DNA from: an uncultured Bacillota bacterium | Lineage (GTDB): Bacteria; Bacillota; Clostridia; Christensenellales; QAND01 | DNA: 64,000 bases | NCBI GenBank assembly: GCA_905188085.1 | Contig: CAJJKN010000004.1 | Span: 62,001 to 126,000 of the forward strand | Direction of reading: 5' to 3' | Notes under the pieces: generated by a model | What the model was told of the DNA's origin: nothing | Database searches by the model: none | The model's input: only the letters and a program-made list of their open reading frames with translations | In this document: positions 17,129 to 25,674 of the stretch, piece by piece | Position numbering within the stretch: position 1 is the first letter of the stretch | How the letters are laid out: the number at the start of each line of letters is the position of its first letter | Position numbers and translations under genes: made by a program

Positions 17129-18253
17129 TTATTTTGTCCACTTTTCATAAAAGCGTTTTTCTTCTTCAATGCAGGCCTGCAAAAATGCTTTGCTGTCCTT
17201 GCCGCAAAGGGAGGGCACCTGTTTATGCCAGGATTGCTCCAAAGCATCACGCTCTGCATAAAACTCCGCCGGCGGCTGGGCCTGCGCCATTTTGGCCACC
17301 CAGCGGTCATGCGTTTCCCAGGCTGCTTGGTCAAACAACGAATAGGCCTCCAGCGAAGCGGAATATTCGTCCAACACGTACGGCTTATACAGCGACAAGC
17401 AGGGCAACGCGCCGCCCGTAACATAGACAATCGTCTGTTTTTCCTGCAAATCCGCCGCCAAGCTGGCCGTAGATTGCGAGCCTTCCGAGGGGCCGGCATG
17501 CAGACACACGTTGCAGCTGCATTTTTCCGTAACAGGCAGGGTAAACCCTTCCCGATGGTTGCGCAGCGCTTTGAAAATCGTAGCGATGTCTCCGCCGTTG
17601 GCCAAAGCAGCTTGGCTTAAAGCGCGGCGCTCTCTGCCGCCAAACATCGGCTCCTGTTCGGGATGGGCAAAGGAATGGAAATCCACCCGTTCGCCGCTGT
17701 ATGCATCCGCATCGTCGCCCAGAGAAATGCAGTTGGAAATGGCGGCCTTTTCCAGCTTTTTATACGCCCATTGTTTTCCGACCGTTTCCAACACATAGAG
17801 AGACTTCCTGTCCATAATCAAAAAGGCATTGTCATAAAACAGTTCGCTTTGATAGCCGCAGTTTCCGCCCTGACCGTATTGCTCCAGCAGCTCGATGATG
17901 GTTTCCATGGCGCCTTGGGCCGTTTCGCTCCGCTCCAGTCCCATACGCAAAAGGTCCATCCCGGTAAGCCCGGTATCCGCATACTGGTTTGTGGTAAACA
18001 GCGCTTCATTGCCGATGACCACGCCCTGGTCGTTTACCCCGATCTCCGCGCCCCACAGCCAGGTGGGCCGGCTGAGCAATGTGCCATGGGTATATTTGGC
18101 CTGATCCACCTCTATATAGGTGCATTTCACCTTTGCTTCCGTATGCGTTGCGGCCGGTCGCCATTCCGTGACTTGCGGCTCCTGCGGTTGGCGGTCGCTG
18201 TTTTTCCCAAAAAACGTGCCCGCTTTTTCAATCATTCCCATGGTATCACACAT
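17129..18253 (-). CDS. C69-family (secernin-like) Ntn hydrolase
   Basis: A 374-residue protein starting MCDTMGMIEKAGTFFGKNSDR. This is the secernin/C69 signature, in which Cys2 becomes the N-terminal nucleophile once Met1 is removed, and KNSDR follows. Other conserved stretches are GVNDQGVVIGNEA and FLIMDRKSLYVLETVGKQWA. Relatives are dipeptidases or amidohydrolases. There is no signal peptide, so it should act in the cytosol. The ribosome site AGGAGG lies before the ATG. Substrate unknown. It is downstream of the aldo/keto reductase gene by about 70 bases. Confidence 0.85.
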   Translation of the reverse strand: MCDTMGMIEKAGTFFGKNSDRQPQEPQVTEWRPAATHTEAKVKCTYIEVDQAKYTHGTLLSRPTWLWGAEIGVNDQGVVIGNEALFTTNQYADTGLTGMDLLRMGLERSETAQGAMETIIELLEQYGQGGNCGYQSELFYDNAFLIMDRKSLYVLETVGKQWAYKKLEKAAISNCISLGDDADAYSGERVDFHSFAHPEQEPMFGGRERRALSQAALANGGDIATIFKALRNHREGFTLPVTEKCSCNVCLHAGPSEGSQSTASLAADLQEKQTIVYVTGGALPCLSLYKPYVLDEYSASLEAYSLFDQAAWETHDRWVAKMAQAQPPAEFYAERDALEQSWHKQVPSLCGKDSKAFLQACIEEEKRFYEKWTK

Positions 18254-18325
18254 GTTTATTTTCCTCCTGTTCTATGGTTATCTCTTTGTGCTTTTCTTTT
18301 AGTATACGCAGATATGCTGCGCCTT

Positions 18326-19333
18326 TCAATCGCTTTCCAGCCCTTTCAAACGGCAAAGCGCCTCTTCTGTTTCTTTGGGCAGCTTTACATTTAACGACTC
18401 CATACACATATCCAGTTCCTGGATGGATTTTACGCCGATGATGGGAATGGTTTGAAACCCGTGATCCATCATCAAATAATGCAGCACAATGCTGTTGATC
18501 TGCGCGCCGGTTTGTTTTGCTGCATCTTTCAATATTTCCAAAATGGCCCTGTTTTGTGGGCAATCGTATTCGGTATAGTCCTGCTCTCTGAGCGGCATTT
18601 TGTTGGCCACGCGGTGAAAATATCCCCTGCCGTTGGCCCCGTATGCCATCACCGGAATCTTAGTCTGTCTATGGAATTTATACGCTTCGGCATCCATCAC
18701 CGGGTTGTTTTTATTGCCGGAGGCCGCAGGCGCAAACACATTCAAACACCAGTTGATCTGATCTACCATAAATCCGGACAAGCCCTTTGCCTGCGCATAG
18801 GCGCGCGCCTGCTCCTGCCGTTCTACCCGCCAATTGCTGCATCCGTAGGCGCGAATCACACCCCGTTTTTTCTGCTCTTCCAGCGTTTCGAGGATTTCCT
18901 CTATTTCCACCTCTTCATTGTCGTGGTGCAGGGTGAAAATATCCAGGTAATCCGTGCCCAGGTTTTTTAAGGATAGCTCTATATCCTCAATGATATCCGC
19001 GCGATGCAGTCGCCTCGGCGTGCGCGGCGCCGTTGCCAGGCTGTTGGTCGGGCGAATCACTTTGCCGTTGCAGCCCTTTACGGACAGCACCATTTCATGC
19101 CGGCATTTGCGGTCTTTTAGCCAGCGGCCGATCATGTTTTGCGAAGAGGAACGCTCCCCTTCAAACCAGTCGCAATAAATCACGGCCGTATCCACAAAAT
19201 TGCCGCCCAGTTCGCGAAGATGATCCAGCTGTTCTCTGGCCTGCGGCTCTTTTACGCTGCCCCCGTACGATCCGCCGCCCAAACAAATTGGGCTTACCTT
19301 TAGTTCCGTTTTGCCGAGTGTAATTCTTTCCAA
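18326..19333 (-). CDS. Aldo/keto reductase
   Basis: A 335-residue NADPH-dependent oxidoreductase with the AKR TIM-barrel pattern. The likely catalytic tetrad is Asp in NFVDTAVIY, Tyr in the same block, Lys in VLSVKG, and His in FTLHHDN. The cofactor region near the C-terminus reads TIPIIGVKSIQEL. A TTG at 19333 is chosen as start because GGGAGG lies seven bases upstream and the family motif LGKTELKVSPICLGGG begins right there; an in-frame ATG 21 codons earlier lacks a ribosome site. Substrate unknown. Confidence 0.88.
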   Translation of the reverse strand: MERITLGKTELKVSPICLGGGSYGGSVKEPQAREQLDHLRELGGNFVDTAVIYCDWFEGERSSSQNMIGRWLKDRKCRHEMVLSVKGCNGKVIRPTNSLATAPRTPRRLHRADIIEDIELSLKNLGTDYLDIFTLHHDNEEVEIEEILETLEEQKKRGVIRAYGCSNWRVERQEQARAYAQAKGLSGFMVDQINWCLNVFAPAASGNKNNPVMDAEAYKFHRQTKIPVMAYGANGRGYFHRVANKMPLREQDYTEYDCPQNRAILEILKDAAKQTGAQINSIVLHYLMMDHGFQTIPIIGVKSIQELDMCMESLNVKLPKETEEALCRLKGLESD

Positions 19334-19482
19334 TCCGGTTCCCTCCCTTTTTAGTTTGTATAGATTTATTTGTCGATCCTTGGATTCATAAAACATGGAA
19401 AACAGTCGCTGTGATAGGAAAGCTAAAATGATTTGTTTTTTTTATTGTACTCAATGACAGTCTTTTTTACAATCATCTTGAT

Positions 19483-19508
19483 AAAAAAGCGACCGGGGGT
19501 CGCTTTTT
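19483..19508 (-). terminator. Terminator after the zinc dehydrogenase
   Basis: AAAAGCGACC/GGTCGCTTTT stem with a tight G-rich loop and T tail. Confidence 0.9.
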
Positions 19509-19518
19509 CTTTGCCTCT

Positions 19519-20556
19519 TTACATGGTGATGACAATTCGATAGGTATCCGGCAGTATGGCTTGTTTAAACGCTTTGTCGCCCTGTTCTTTGGGCACCAGT
19601 GCAGTGATCGCCGGTGCCATATCCACCAAACCCATTTCAATCAACCACGCCGCCATATACATATCCTGCTGGTCGCTGGATACCGTGCCCACAATTTCAA
19701 TCTGGCTGCTGTGCACCTGCCCCATAGAAACCGGCACCGGCACATCCGGGTGCTGCGAACTGTATGCAACCACCTTGCCAAACGGCGCCAGCATGGCAAA
19801 CGCCTGCTCCCAGGCAGCGTGTGCCGCGGTCGTATTGAATACCACCTGCGCGCCCCTGCCCTTGGAGGCCTTTTGCACATATGCTGCCGGGTCTTCGGCC
19901 GTGGGGTCAAACGCCAGATCCGCCCCGCAGACCAGCACTTTTTCACGGCGTGCCGGGTCCAACTCCGCAACGATGACATAAGCGCCGCGTTTTTTTGCCA
20001 ACTGCGTATGCAATAAGCCCATAATTCCCGCGCCGATGATAACCACCACATCACCGATTTTAATATCAGCCTTGGTTACGCTGTGCAGGCAGCAAGCCAG
20101 CGGTTCGGTCAAGGCCGCATGGGCAAAGGGCACCTTTTCATCCACAACAACCACGCGATTTTTATTCACAGACACATATTCCGCCAGATAGCCCACCATG
20201 TTCATCACGCCGTCTTCGCGTTTGTACACGGCGTCCGCAATGCCCGCTTCGCACTGGCTGGCATGGCCGGTGCGGCAGTAATAGCATGTGCCGCAATAAG
20301 GATCGGTAGAGATGACATGATCGCCCACTTTGCAGTGTTTTACCCGCTCGCCTACCGCCACGACAACGCCGCTGGCCTCGTGCCCGGCGATGACCGGATA
20401 GCCGCCCACGTCCTTTTTGCCGAGATAAATCCGCTGTTCCATGGTGCAAAGCGCACAGGCTTTGATCTGAATCAAAACATCGTTTTCCCCCACCGTGGGC
20501 ATGGGATATTCCCTCAGCTCCACTTTTTCAATGTCCGTAATGGTAACCGCTTTCAT
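19519..20556 (-). CDS. Zinc-dependent alcohol/polyol dehydrogenase (MDR family)
   Basis: A 345-residue medium-chain dehydrogenase. A catalytic zinc site is suggested by Cys in CALCTMEQR and the GHEASG motif. The structural zinc loop CGTCYYCRTGHASQC is intact. The Rossmann segment VVIIGAGIMGLLHTQLAK binds NAD(P). It resembles sorbitol- or threonine-dehydrogenase-like enzymes, but the substrate cannot be named. It is transcribed divergently from the MarR gene, across an operator region with matching half-sites, so it is probably the MarR target. A TTGACA-N17-TAGTAT promoter is visible upstream. Confidence 0.9.
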   Translation of the reverse strand: MKAVTITDIEKVELREYPMPTVGENDVLIQIKACALCTMEQRIYLGKKDVGGYPVIAGHEASGVVVAVGERVKHCKVGDHVISTDPYCGTCYYCRTGHASQCEAGIADAVYKREDGVMNMVGYLAEYVSVNKNRVVVVDEKVPFAHAALTEPLACCLHSVTKADIKIGDVVVIIGAGIMGLLHTQLAKKRGAYVIVAELDPARREKVLVCGADLAFDPTAEDPAAYVQKASKGRGAQVVFNTTAAHAAWEQAFAMLAPFGKVVAYSSQHPDVPVPVSMGQVHSSQIEIVGTVSSDQQDMYMAAWLIEMGLVDMAPAITALVPKEQGDKAFKQAILPDTYRIVITM

Positions 20557-20592
20557 CTATACTTCCTCCTTAGGTTTTTATTTTTAATACTA

Positions 20593-20619
20593 TTTAATAC
20601 TATATTGAATCGTATTAAA
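20593..20619. promoter_or_regulatory. Inverted repeat, candidate MarR operator
   Basis: TTTAATAC and GTATTAAA form perfect arms 11 bases apart, lying between the -35 and -10 boxes of the dehydrogenase promoter. A further TTTAATAC-like half-site lies just to the left (20583-20590), and an AATAC half-site lies inside the marR promoter spacer. Confidence 0.65.
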
Positions 20620-20625
20620 TGTCAA
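20597..20625 (-). promoter_or_regulatory. Promoter of the zinc dehydrogenase gene
   Basis: Minus-strand TTGACA, 17-base spacer and TAGTAT; the spacer is occupied by the inverted repeat. Confidence 0.75.
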
Positions 20626-20676
20626 TCTCATTTTTTAGTTTCTTTCCGCATTTCAGCTGAAATCCTATCCTATCAT

Positions 20677-20705
20677 TTGACAAAACTAATACGAAACAAT
20701 ATAAT
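20677..20705 (+). promoter_or_regulatory. Promoter of the marR-type gene
   Basis: Consensus TTGACA, 17-base spacer and consensus TATAAT; an AATAC half-site lies inside the spacer. Confidence 0.85.
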
Positions 20706-20738
20706 ATTCAAAACATAAAACGCAAAGGAATATACACT

Positions 20739-21197
20739 ATGGCGCAAAACAAAATGCTGGAAACGGAATGCTATCTCCGTTATAAAAATCTGACCCGGTT
20801 TATCACAAAACACGAACGGCTCTATGATCAATGGGGCTTTCACCATAGCATTTCCTTTTCCTCTTTTATGGTGATGGAGCGGCTTTTACAATCGCCCGAG
20901 GGTGGGTTCCCTTCGGAAATTGCGGATCGGCTGTATCTGCCCCGGCAGACCATGAGCGGCATTTTGCGCAACCTGGAAAAGGCCGGGTATATCGAGCGCT
21001 CGTTTCACCCCAGCGATGGAAGGCGCAAGGTAATCCGTTTAACGCCCTCCGGAAAAGAGCATATAGAAGCCCTACTCTCCCAGCTTAATCAAGCGCAGAT
21101 GCGCGCTTATCAAACGCTGACCGTCTCCGAGCAAAAGCAGCTCAATTATCTCATGGAGCGTTTAACCGACGGGCTGGAAGCGGAATTTCAAAAATAA
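20739..21197 (+). CDS. MarR family transcriptional regulator
   Basis: A 152-residue winged-helix protein. The recognition helix region reads EIADRLYLPRQTMSGILRNLEKAGYIERS, with the wing SFHPSDGRRKVIRLTPSGKEH. Helices at both ends would form the dimer interface. It probably represses both itself and the divergent dehydrogenase through the half-sites in the shared intergenic region. The ligand is unknown. A terminator follows. Confidence 0.92.
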   Translation: MAQNKMLETECYLRYKNLTRFITKHERLYDQWGFHHSISFSSFMVMERLLQSPEGGFPSEIADRLYLPRQTMSGILRNLEKAGYIERSFHPSDGRRKVIRLTPSGKEHIEALLSQLNQAQMRAYQTLTVSEQKQLNYLMERLTDGLEAEFQK

Positions 21198-21198
21198 A

Positions 21199-21240
21199 AA
21201 AACCGTCCGGCAGATTTTAACAGCCGGGCGGTTTCTTTTT
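21199..21240 (+). terminator. Terminator after marR-type gene
   Basis: AAACCGTCCGGC/GCCGGGCGGTTT arms with an 11-base loop and a T-rich tail. Confidence 0.85.
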
Positions 21241-21340
21241 CCCTTTGCATCTATGATATGATGAAGCAAACAGCCGATGATACAACTTTGACGCAAAAAT
21301 GATGTACTTTTCAGAAGTAGGATATAAGGGGGCGCTTTGG

Positions 21341-22000
21341 ATGATTAAAATTTTGATTGTAGAAGATGAAAAACCCATTTCTGAATTGATTCGATTAAAC
21401 CTTGCGGACGTCGGGTATGCCTGCACCTGTGTTTATGACGGCGAACAGGCCGCCAATCTATTAGAACATGAATTGTTTGACTTAATCCTGCTGGATGTCA
21501 TGCTGCCAAAGATCAGCGGCTTTGAATTGATGGAATACATCCGCCCGATGCAGATTCCCGTTATCTTTTTAACCGCCAAATCCTATGTAAACGACAAGGT
21601 AAAAGGATTAAAGCTGGGTGCCGAAGATTATATCGTAAAGCCTTTTGAAATTATCGAATTATTGGCCCGGGTGGAAACCGTGCTACGCCGGTATAACAAA
21701 ACCAGCCAGCATCTGGGCGTATATGATATTTCAGTGGACACGCTGTCCCGCGTGGTTAAAAAGGGTGATAAGGTCGTAAATCTGACCATGAAAGAATACG
21801 ATCTTCTGGTTCTGTTTTTGCAAAACCCAAACATCGCACTGTTTCGCGATCGCATTTATGAGCTTGTTTGGGGCGAACCGTATATGGGAGACAGCCGCAC
21901 GGTGGATCTGCATGTGCAGCGCATGCGCAAAAAACTGGGATTGGAAGAAAAGATCGTTCCCGTTTATAAAATTGGGTATCGCCTGGAGGTAGATGGGTGA
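21341..22000 (+). CDS. OmpR-family response regulator
   Basis: A 219-residue two-component regulator. The receiver has the acidic pair in LIVEDE, phospho-acceptor Asp52 in LILLDVMLP, Thr in FLTAK and Lys in YIVKPFE. The winged-helix output domain ends with the usual TVDLHVQRMRKKLG block and KIGYRLE. The start at 21341 begins MIKILIVEDE after a G-rich ribosome site; an upstream ATG 14 codons earlier is less convincing. Its stop overlaps the GTG start of the kinase, so the two are coupled. The proximity of vanY-type carboxypeptidase suggests a cell-envelope signal. Confidence 0.93.
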   Translation: MIKILIVEDEKPISELIRLNLADVGYACTCVYDGEQAANLLEHELFDLILLDVMLPKISGFELMEYIRPMQIPVIFLTAKSYVNDKVKGLKLGAEDYIVKPFEIIELLARVETVLRRYNKTSQHLGVYDISVDTLSRVVKKGDKVVNLTMKEYDLLVLFLQNPNIALFRDRIYELVWGEPYMGDSRTVDLHVQRMRKKLGLEEKIVPVYKIGYRLEVDG

Positions 22001-23460
22001 AGTTTTTTTGGAAACTTTATTTCAGCATTATGCTGGTTGTGATGGTTTGTCTGGATGTGGGCGGCTATGCGTTGATCCAGTCCGGCTTTCGCACGTCATT
22101 AAGCCGCGAAGTCGATTCCGTATATCAGGAAAATGAATTGTTATATCAGTCTTTAGAGCAGGACTGGGCGCCGTTTTTCTCCTATGACAACGTCTCCTCT
22201 ATTGAAGACAGCGAGTTTCCCGCCTACAACGAAAAAATGGAAAAAGCGATAATCAGCGCCGCCGGCCGCATGTCTATCCAAAACGCCAACGGCAATATTC
22301 CTTTGCAAATCAGCCGGCAGGACGGCACCGTGCTGTATCGTGATGTGTATTTTGATCTCAACAGCTCGCTGTCCACCTCCCTGTCCGCCAAAGAAAAAGG
22401 CTATCGCATTGTGCAGATCGGCGATCGCTATTATATGCAGGCGGCCCGGTCCATCGAAGCGTACAACACCGTTTATTACGTTGAAAATTATCGTGAAATC
22501 ACGGAATTGTTTTTAAACAAACAATCCCAATATCGCACGTTTTTATATCTGATGCTCATTTCGTTTTTCAGTTGCGCGCTGGCCATCTATTTTTTGGCGC
22601 GTTGGCTGATGCAGCCCATCCGCGCGCTCTCCAGAGCCACCAAGCAGCTGGCCAACGGCCATTACAGAGGGCCGGTATCCGTTTCCAGCAAGGATGAAAT
22701 CGGCCTGTTGGCGGAGGATTTTAATACCATGAGCGCACAGCTTTTGCGTACCATGGAGGATTTGAAAGACGCGGCCACCCGGCAGGAAATGTTTGCCGGC
22801 AACTTTGCCCATGAGTTAAAGACGCCGCTGACCTCCATGATCGGCTACGCGGATATGCTTCGCTCCAAAAAACTGACGGAGGAACAGATGGTGCTGTTTG
22901 CCGATCAAATTGTGCATGACGGCAAGCGATTGGAACTGATGAGCATGAAATTGATGGATCTCATCGTGTTAAAGCGCCACAACCTGCCCTTGCAGCGCAT
23001 TTCCTCCAAACAGTTTTTTCAATCCGTCTACCAAACCGTGCTGCCCGTGATGCGGCAAAACAACATCACGTTTGTTTCCAAATGCCAATATGCGGTTTTA
23101 ACCATCGATCCGGATTTGATGAAAAGCGTATGCATCAATTTATTGGATAATGCGCGCAAGGCCATCGATGGCCCGGGGCACATTTCTCTGCTCGGCCGGC
23201 GCTGCGAAGGCGGCTATGAAATTTTGGTCATCGATGACGGCTGCGGCATGGAGCAAGAAGAATTGAGCAAAATTACAGAGGCCTTTTATACGGTGGATAA
23301 ATCCCGTTTGCGCAAAAAAGGCGGCGCCGGGCTGGGGTTGGCTGTTTCGGCAGAGATCCTTCGCCTGCACGGCGGCACGCTGTCCTTTGTCAGCGAACCT
23401 GGACAGGGCACCTGCGCACGCATCTTTTTGAAAGGAGAAGGCGCCCATGAAAACGCTTAA
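21997..23460 (+). CDS. Sensor histidine kinase
   Basis: A 487-residue membrane kinase starting at GTG. Two membrane helices (about 7-28 and 183-205) flank an extracellular sensor region of about 150 residues with no recognised fold. HAMP (about 208-260) follows, then HisKA with phospho-acceptor His272 in NFAHELKTPLTSMIGY, then HATPase with NLLDNARKA, DDGCGM and GAGLGLAV. It is the partner of the preceding response regulator, with overlapping start and stop. The last codons overlap the next gene's start. Confidence 0.93.
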   Translation: MKFFWKLYFSIMLVVMVCLDVGGYALIQSGFRTSLSREVDSVYQENELLYQSLEQDWAPFFSYDNVSSIEDSEFPAYNEKMEKAIISAAGRMSIQNANGNIPLQISRQDGTVLYRDVYFDLNSSLSTSLSAKEKGYRIVQIGDRYYMQAARSIEAYNTVYYVENYREITELFLNKQSQYRTFLYLMLISFFSCALAIYFLARWLMQPIRALSRATKQLANGHYRGPVSVSSKDEIGLLAEDFNTMSAQLLRTMEDLKDAATRQEMFAGNFAHELKTPLTSMIGYADMLRSKKLTEEQMVLFADQIVHDGKRLELMSMKLMDLIVLKRHNLPLQRISSKQFFQSVYQTVLPVMRQNNITFVSKCQYAVLTIDPDLMKSVCINLLDNARKAIDGPGHISLLGRRCEGGYEILVIDDGCGMEQEELSKITEAFYTVDKSRLRKKGGAGLGLAVSAEILRLHGGTLSFVSEPGQGTCARIFLKGEGAHENA

Positions 23461-24157
23461 AAAAACATTGCCGTTTGCTTTTGTAGTTGTTCTTCTTTTC
23501 GTTTCTGTTCTCGTGCCCATTCTGCTGTGCCGCATACAGGACGCCGCTCTGGTAGGGGTTGTGCATACTAATCCCGTGTCCACGGCCGCCATTCCCGCCG
23601 AGGGCCAGCCGCTGACCATGCCGGAAAAGATTGAATTGATCTGCCAGTACGGGCACATGGGTGCCAACATAGCGCTGAACCAACGCTATATATCTCCCAA
23701 ACCGAACAAAACCGATTCCTCCGCAATCTCTTCTCCGTTTCTTTCCGACGAATGCAAAAAAAGTGTCATTGCAGAATTGCAAAAGCTGGTTTCCCTGGGC
23801 GCTTTCCCCTCCCAAATTCCGCTCAATCAAAACTGGTTTCATGCAGACAGCACCATCTACACCTATACGGATATGGATCATCCGGGCCGCACTGCCACCC
23901 TGCACGAAGTCTTTTTATATAGCTATGCCAATGAAACCAATTTCAGCATTGAGGTCTGGTTTGATGAAGAAACCTCGCAAATCTATCAATACAGCATTCT
24001 TTTGAATGGAAACAACATTCCGTTTTCTCCCCGCGAATCTTTTCATGCCTTTTCTCAATATTTGGGGCTGAATGAAGAGCAGGAAAAGCTGTACCTTGCC
24101 CTGGTACAGGAAAATGAACAGATCAGTATCCTTTTGCGCGCTCTGCAAAACAAATGA
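23447..24157 (+). CDS. Secreted or membrane-anchored protein of unknown function
   Basis: A 236-residue protein with an N-terminal hydrophobic segment (FAFVVVLLFVSVLVPILL), either an uncleaved anchor or a signal peptide. The rest looks extracytoplasmic and has no recognised domain; it contains a Tyr/Thr-rich strand (STIYTYTDMDH) and a C-terminal helical part. The ATG is preceded by GGAG and lies 14 bases inside the kinase gene, so the three genes form one operon. It may tune the kinase or act on the same envelope process. A terminator-like hairpin follows. Confidence 0.75.
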   Translation: MKTLKKTLPFAFVVVLLFVSVLVPILLCRIQDAALVGVVHTNPVSTAAIPAEGQPLTMPEKIELICQYGHMGANIALNQRYISPKPNKTDSSAISSPFLSDECKKSVIAELQKLVSLGAFPSQIPLNQNWFHADSTIYTYTDMDHPGRTATLHEVFLYSYANETNFSIEVWFDEETSQIYQYSILLNGNNIPFSPRESFHAFSQYLGLNEEQEKLYLALVQENEQISILLRALQNK

Positions 24158-24193
24158 TACAACTCTGATACAATTTTGCATCCAGTTTTATGC

Positions 24194-24236
24194 ATCCCTT
24201 TTGTACGCTATCTGTGCAAAAGGGATTTTTATTTTG
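24194..24236 (+). terminator. Intrinsic terminator between the kinase operon and vanY-type gene
   Basis: 10-bp arms (ATCCCTTTTG/CAAAAGGGAT) with a 13-base loop followed by TTTTTATTTT. No complete promoter is seen between it and the next ATG, so partial readthrough may feed the downstream gene. Confidence 0.75.
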
Positions 24237-24257
24237 ACAGAGAAAGGATGTTTTCCC

Positions 24258-25037
24258 ATGCAAGCCCCCCGCCGTAGACTCACTCCCTCTCAACGCCGAC
24301 AGTTAGAACGTTTGAAAAAACGTAGGCAAAGGCTTGTGTTGGGCATTCTTGGCGCGCTCTGTCTGTTCTCTTTTTGTATGGGACGCTGCTCTGCCGGTTG
24401 GGTAACGCTGGATGTGGTTTCCCCTTCCGCCGCCCCCGGCACGGTTTCCCAGTCCTCCCCAAAAAACAGCGGGCAAACCGATCCGCTTTTAACCCTGGTA
24501 AACGACCGCAATCCTGTGCCCTCCACTTGGACGGTGGATCCCGTAAAACTAAAACGCAGGCAATCTATCGACCGCCGCGCCTATACGGCGCTTCAGCAAA
24601 TGATGGACGATGCCCGGGCCCAGGGCTTAAAGCCTGTCATCTGTTCTTCCTACCGCACCAATGCAAGGCAGCAGGAATTGTATACAAAAGAGGTGGAAAA
24701 ATATCGCAACCAAGGCCTTAGCGAAAGCGAGGCCAAAGAAAAGGCTTCCGGCTGGGTGGCCATTCCGGGCACCAGCGAACATGAATTGGGCCTGGCGGTG
24801 GATATCGTCTCCGAAGATAATCAGAATCTGGATATCTCGCAGGAAGAAACCGACGAACAGCAATGGCTGATGAAAAACTGTTGGAAATACGGCTTTATCC
24901 TGCGCTATCCCACCAACAAAAACAACATTACCCATATCAATTACGAGCCGTGGCATTATCGTTATGTCGGCGTTACGGCCGCCAAGCAAATCATGCAAAA
25001 CAACCTTTGCCTGGAGGAATATTTGAATCAAGTTTGA
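24258..25037 (+). CDS. D-alanyl-D-alanine carboxypeptidase, VanY type
   Basis: A 259-residue zinc carboxypeptidase of the M15B family. An N-terminal positively charged stretch and one membrane helix (about 27-45) anchor it outside the membrane. The catalytic domain has SSYRTNARQQELY, the zinc motif His175-x6-Asp182 in TSEHELGLAVDI, and a second zinc histidine, His233, in EPWHYRYVG. It would trim the terminal D-Ala from peptidoglycan stems. It sits just behind the two-component operon, which recalls van and other envelope-stress loci, but vanA/vanB-type ligases and vanX are absent, so glycopeptide resistance should not be inferred. Confidence 0.92.
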   Translation: MQAPRRRLTPSQRRQLERLKKRRQRLVLGILGALCLFSFCMGRCSAGWVTLDVVSPSAAPGTVSQSSPKNSGQTDPLLTLVNDRNPVPSTWTVDPVKLKRRQSIDRRAYTALQQMMDDARAQGLKPVICSSYRTNARQQELYTKEVEKYRNQGLSESEAKEKASGWVAIPGTSEHELGLAVDIVSEDNQNLDISQEETDEQQWLMKNCWKYGFILRYPTNKNNITHINYEPWHYRYVGVTAAKQIMQNNLCLEEYLNQV

Positions 25038-25084
25038 TATCGGCAACACACTCTACCCATCTTATCTATCTCCGGCCGGTATCT

Positions 25085-25116
25085 AAAAAAGCCGTTGGCA
25101 TAAACCAACGGCTTTT
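25085..25116 (-). terminator. Terminator (bidirectional) between two convergent genes
   Basis: AAAAGCCGTTGG/CCAACGGCTTTT perfect stem with a 6-base loop. Confidence 0.9.
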
Positions 25117-25126
25117 CTTTTCTGTT

Positions 25127-25540
25127 TTATTTTGTTTCCATCCCATATTGATAGGACACGCCAAGCCAACTTGTGAAAAGGCCGCCCGCCAACATAAGAA
25201 AGCCCAGGGCCGGCACGGCAAATGTAATGCCAAGGCCCCCCAACCCCAGCGATACCCCGCTGACAAGGCAGGCAAACGGGCGCCGCGTGGCAACAGGCTC
25301 TGCCGGCAACCCTTTGATTCTCGCAAATTTTGTATCTTTAATTGCGATCCATTTTTCCGTGCAATCCCGGCAAATTTTATCCTGCTTTGTTAAAATGCCC
25401 ACAGAGATCATTTTTTCAAGCGTTTCCTCGCTGATCGGCCCTCCGGATGCCTTTGCGCCCAAATACATCCACATGGACGGCGTTTTCTCCAAGCACCCGT
25501 TCTTTTCTTCTTTATTTTCTTTAAACCATTCTTTTTTCAA
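25127..25540 (-). CDS. Unknown membrane protein with a CxxC element
   Basis: A 137-residue protein with no family I recognise. The N-terminal half is polar (SEETLEKMISVGILTKQDKICRDCTEKW), where CRDC could form half of a metal site. The C-terminal half has a hydrophobic hairpin of about 40 residues, probably two membrane helices. A TTG start at 25540 is chosen because AGGAGG lies about ten bases upstream; the open frame extends 20 codons further without support. An out-of-frame ATG also lies near the ribosome site. Confidence 0.6.
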   Translation of the reverse strand: MKKEWFKENKEEKNGCLEKTPSMWMYLGAKASGGPISEETLEKMISVGILTKQDKICRDCTEKWIAIKDTKFARIKGLPAEPVATRRPFACLVSGVSLGLGGLGITFAVPALGFLMLAGGLFTSWLGVSYQYGMETK

Positions 25541-25644
25541 AACACCGCATCCTCCTTGCTTTGCCAACCCGCGGTACAGGGAACATGATTGTTCCCTCAT
25601 TTCATACTATACCACGCGTTTTCAAAAATGCAACGAGAGAATAC

Positions 25645-25671
25645 AAAAAGCCGAAAAAATTTCGGCTTTTC
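25645..25671 (-). terminator. Terminator after the deoR-type gene
   Basis: AAAAGCCGAAA/TTTCGGCTTTT stem with a short loop, directly after the minus-strand gene. Confidence 0.85.
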
Positions 25672-25674
25672 TCT

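Noticed and set aside
24258..25037. Glycopeptide-resistance (van) cluster
   Set aside because: The carboxypeptidase and two-component genes fit in part, but VanA/VanB-type ligase, VanH and VanX are all absent.
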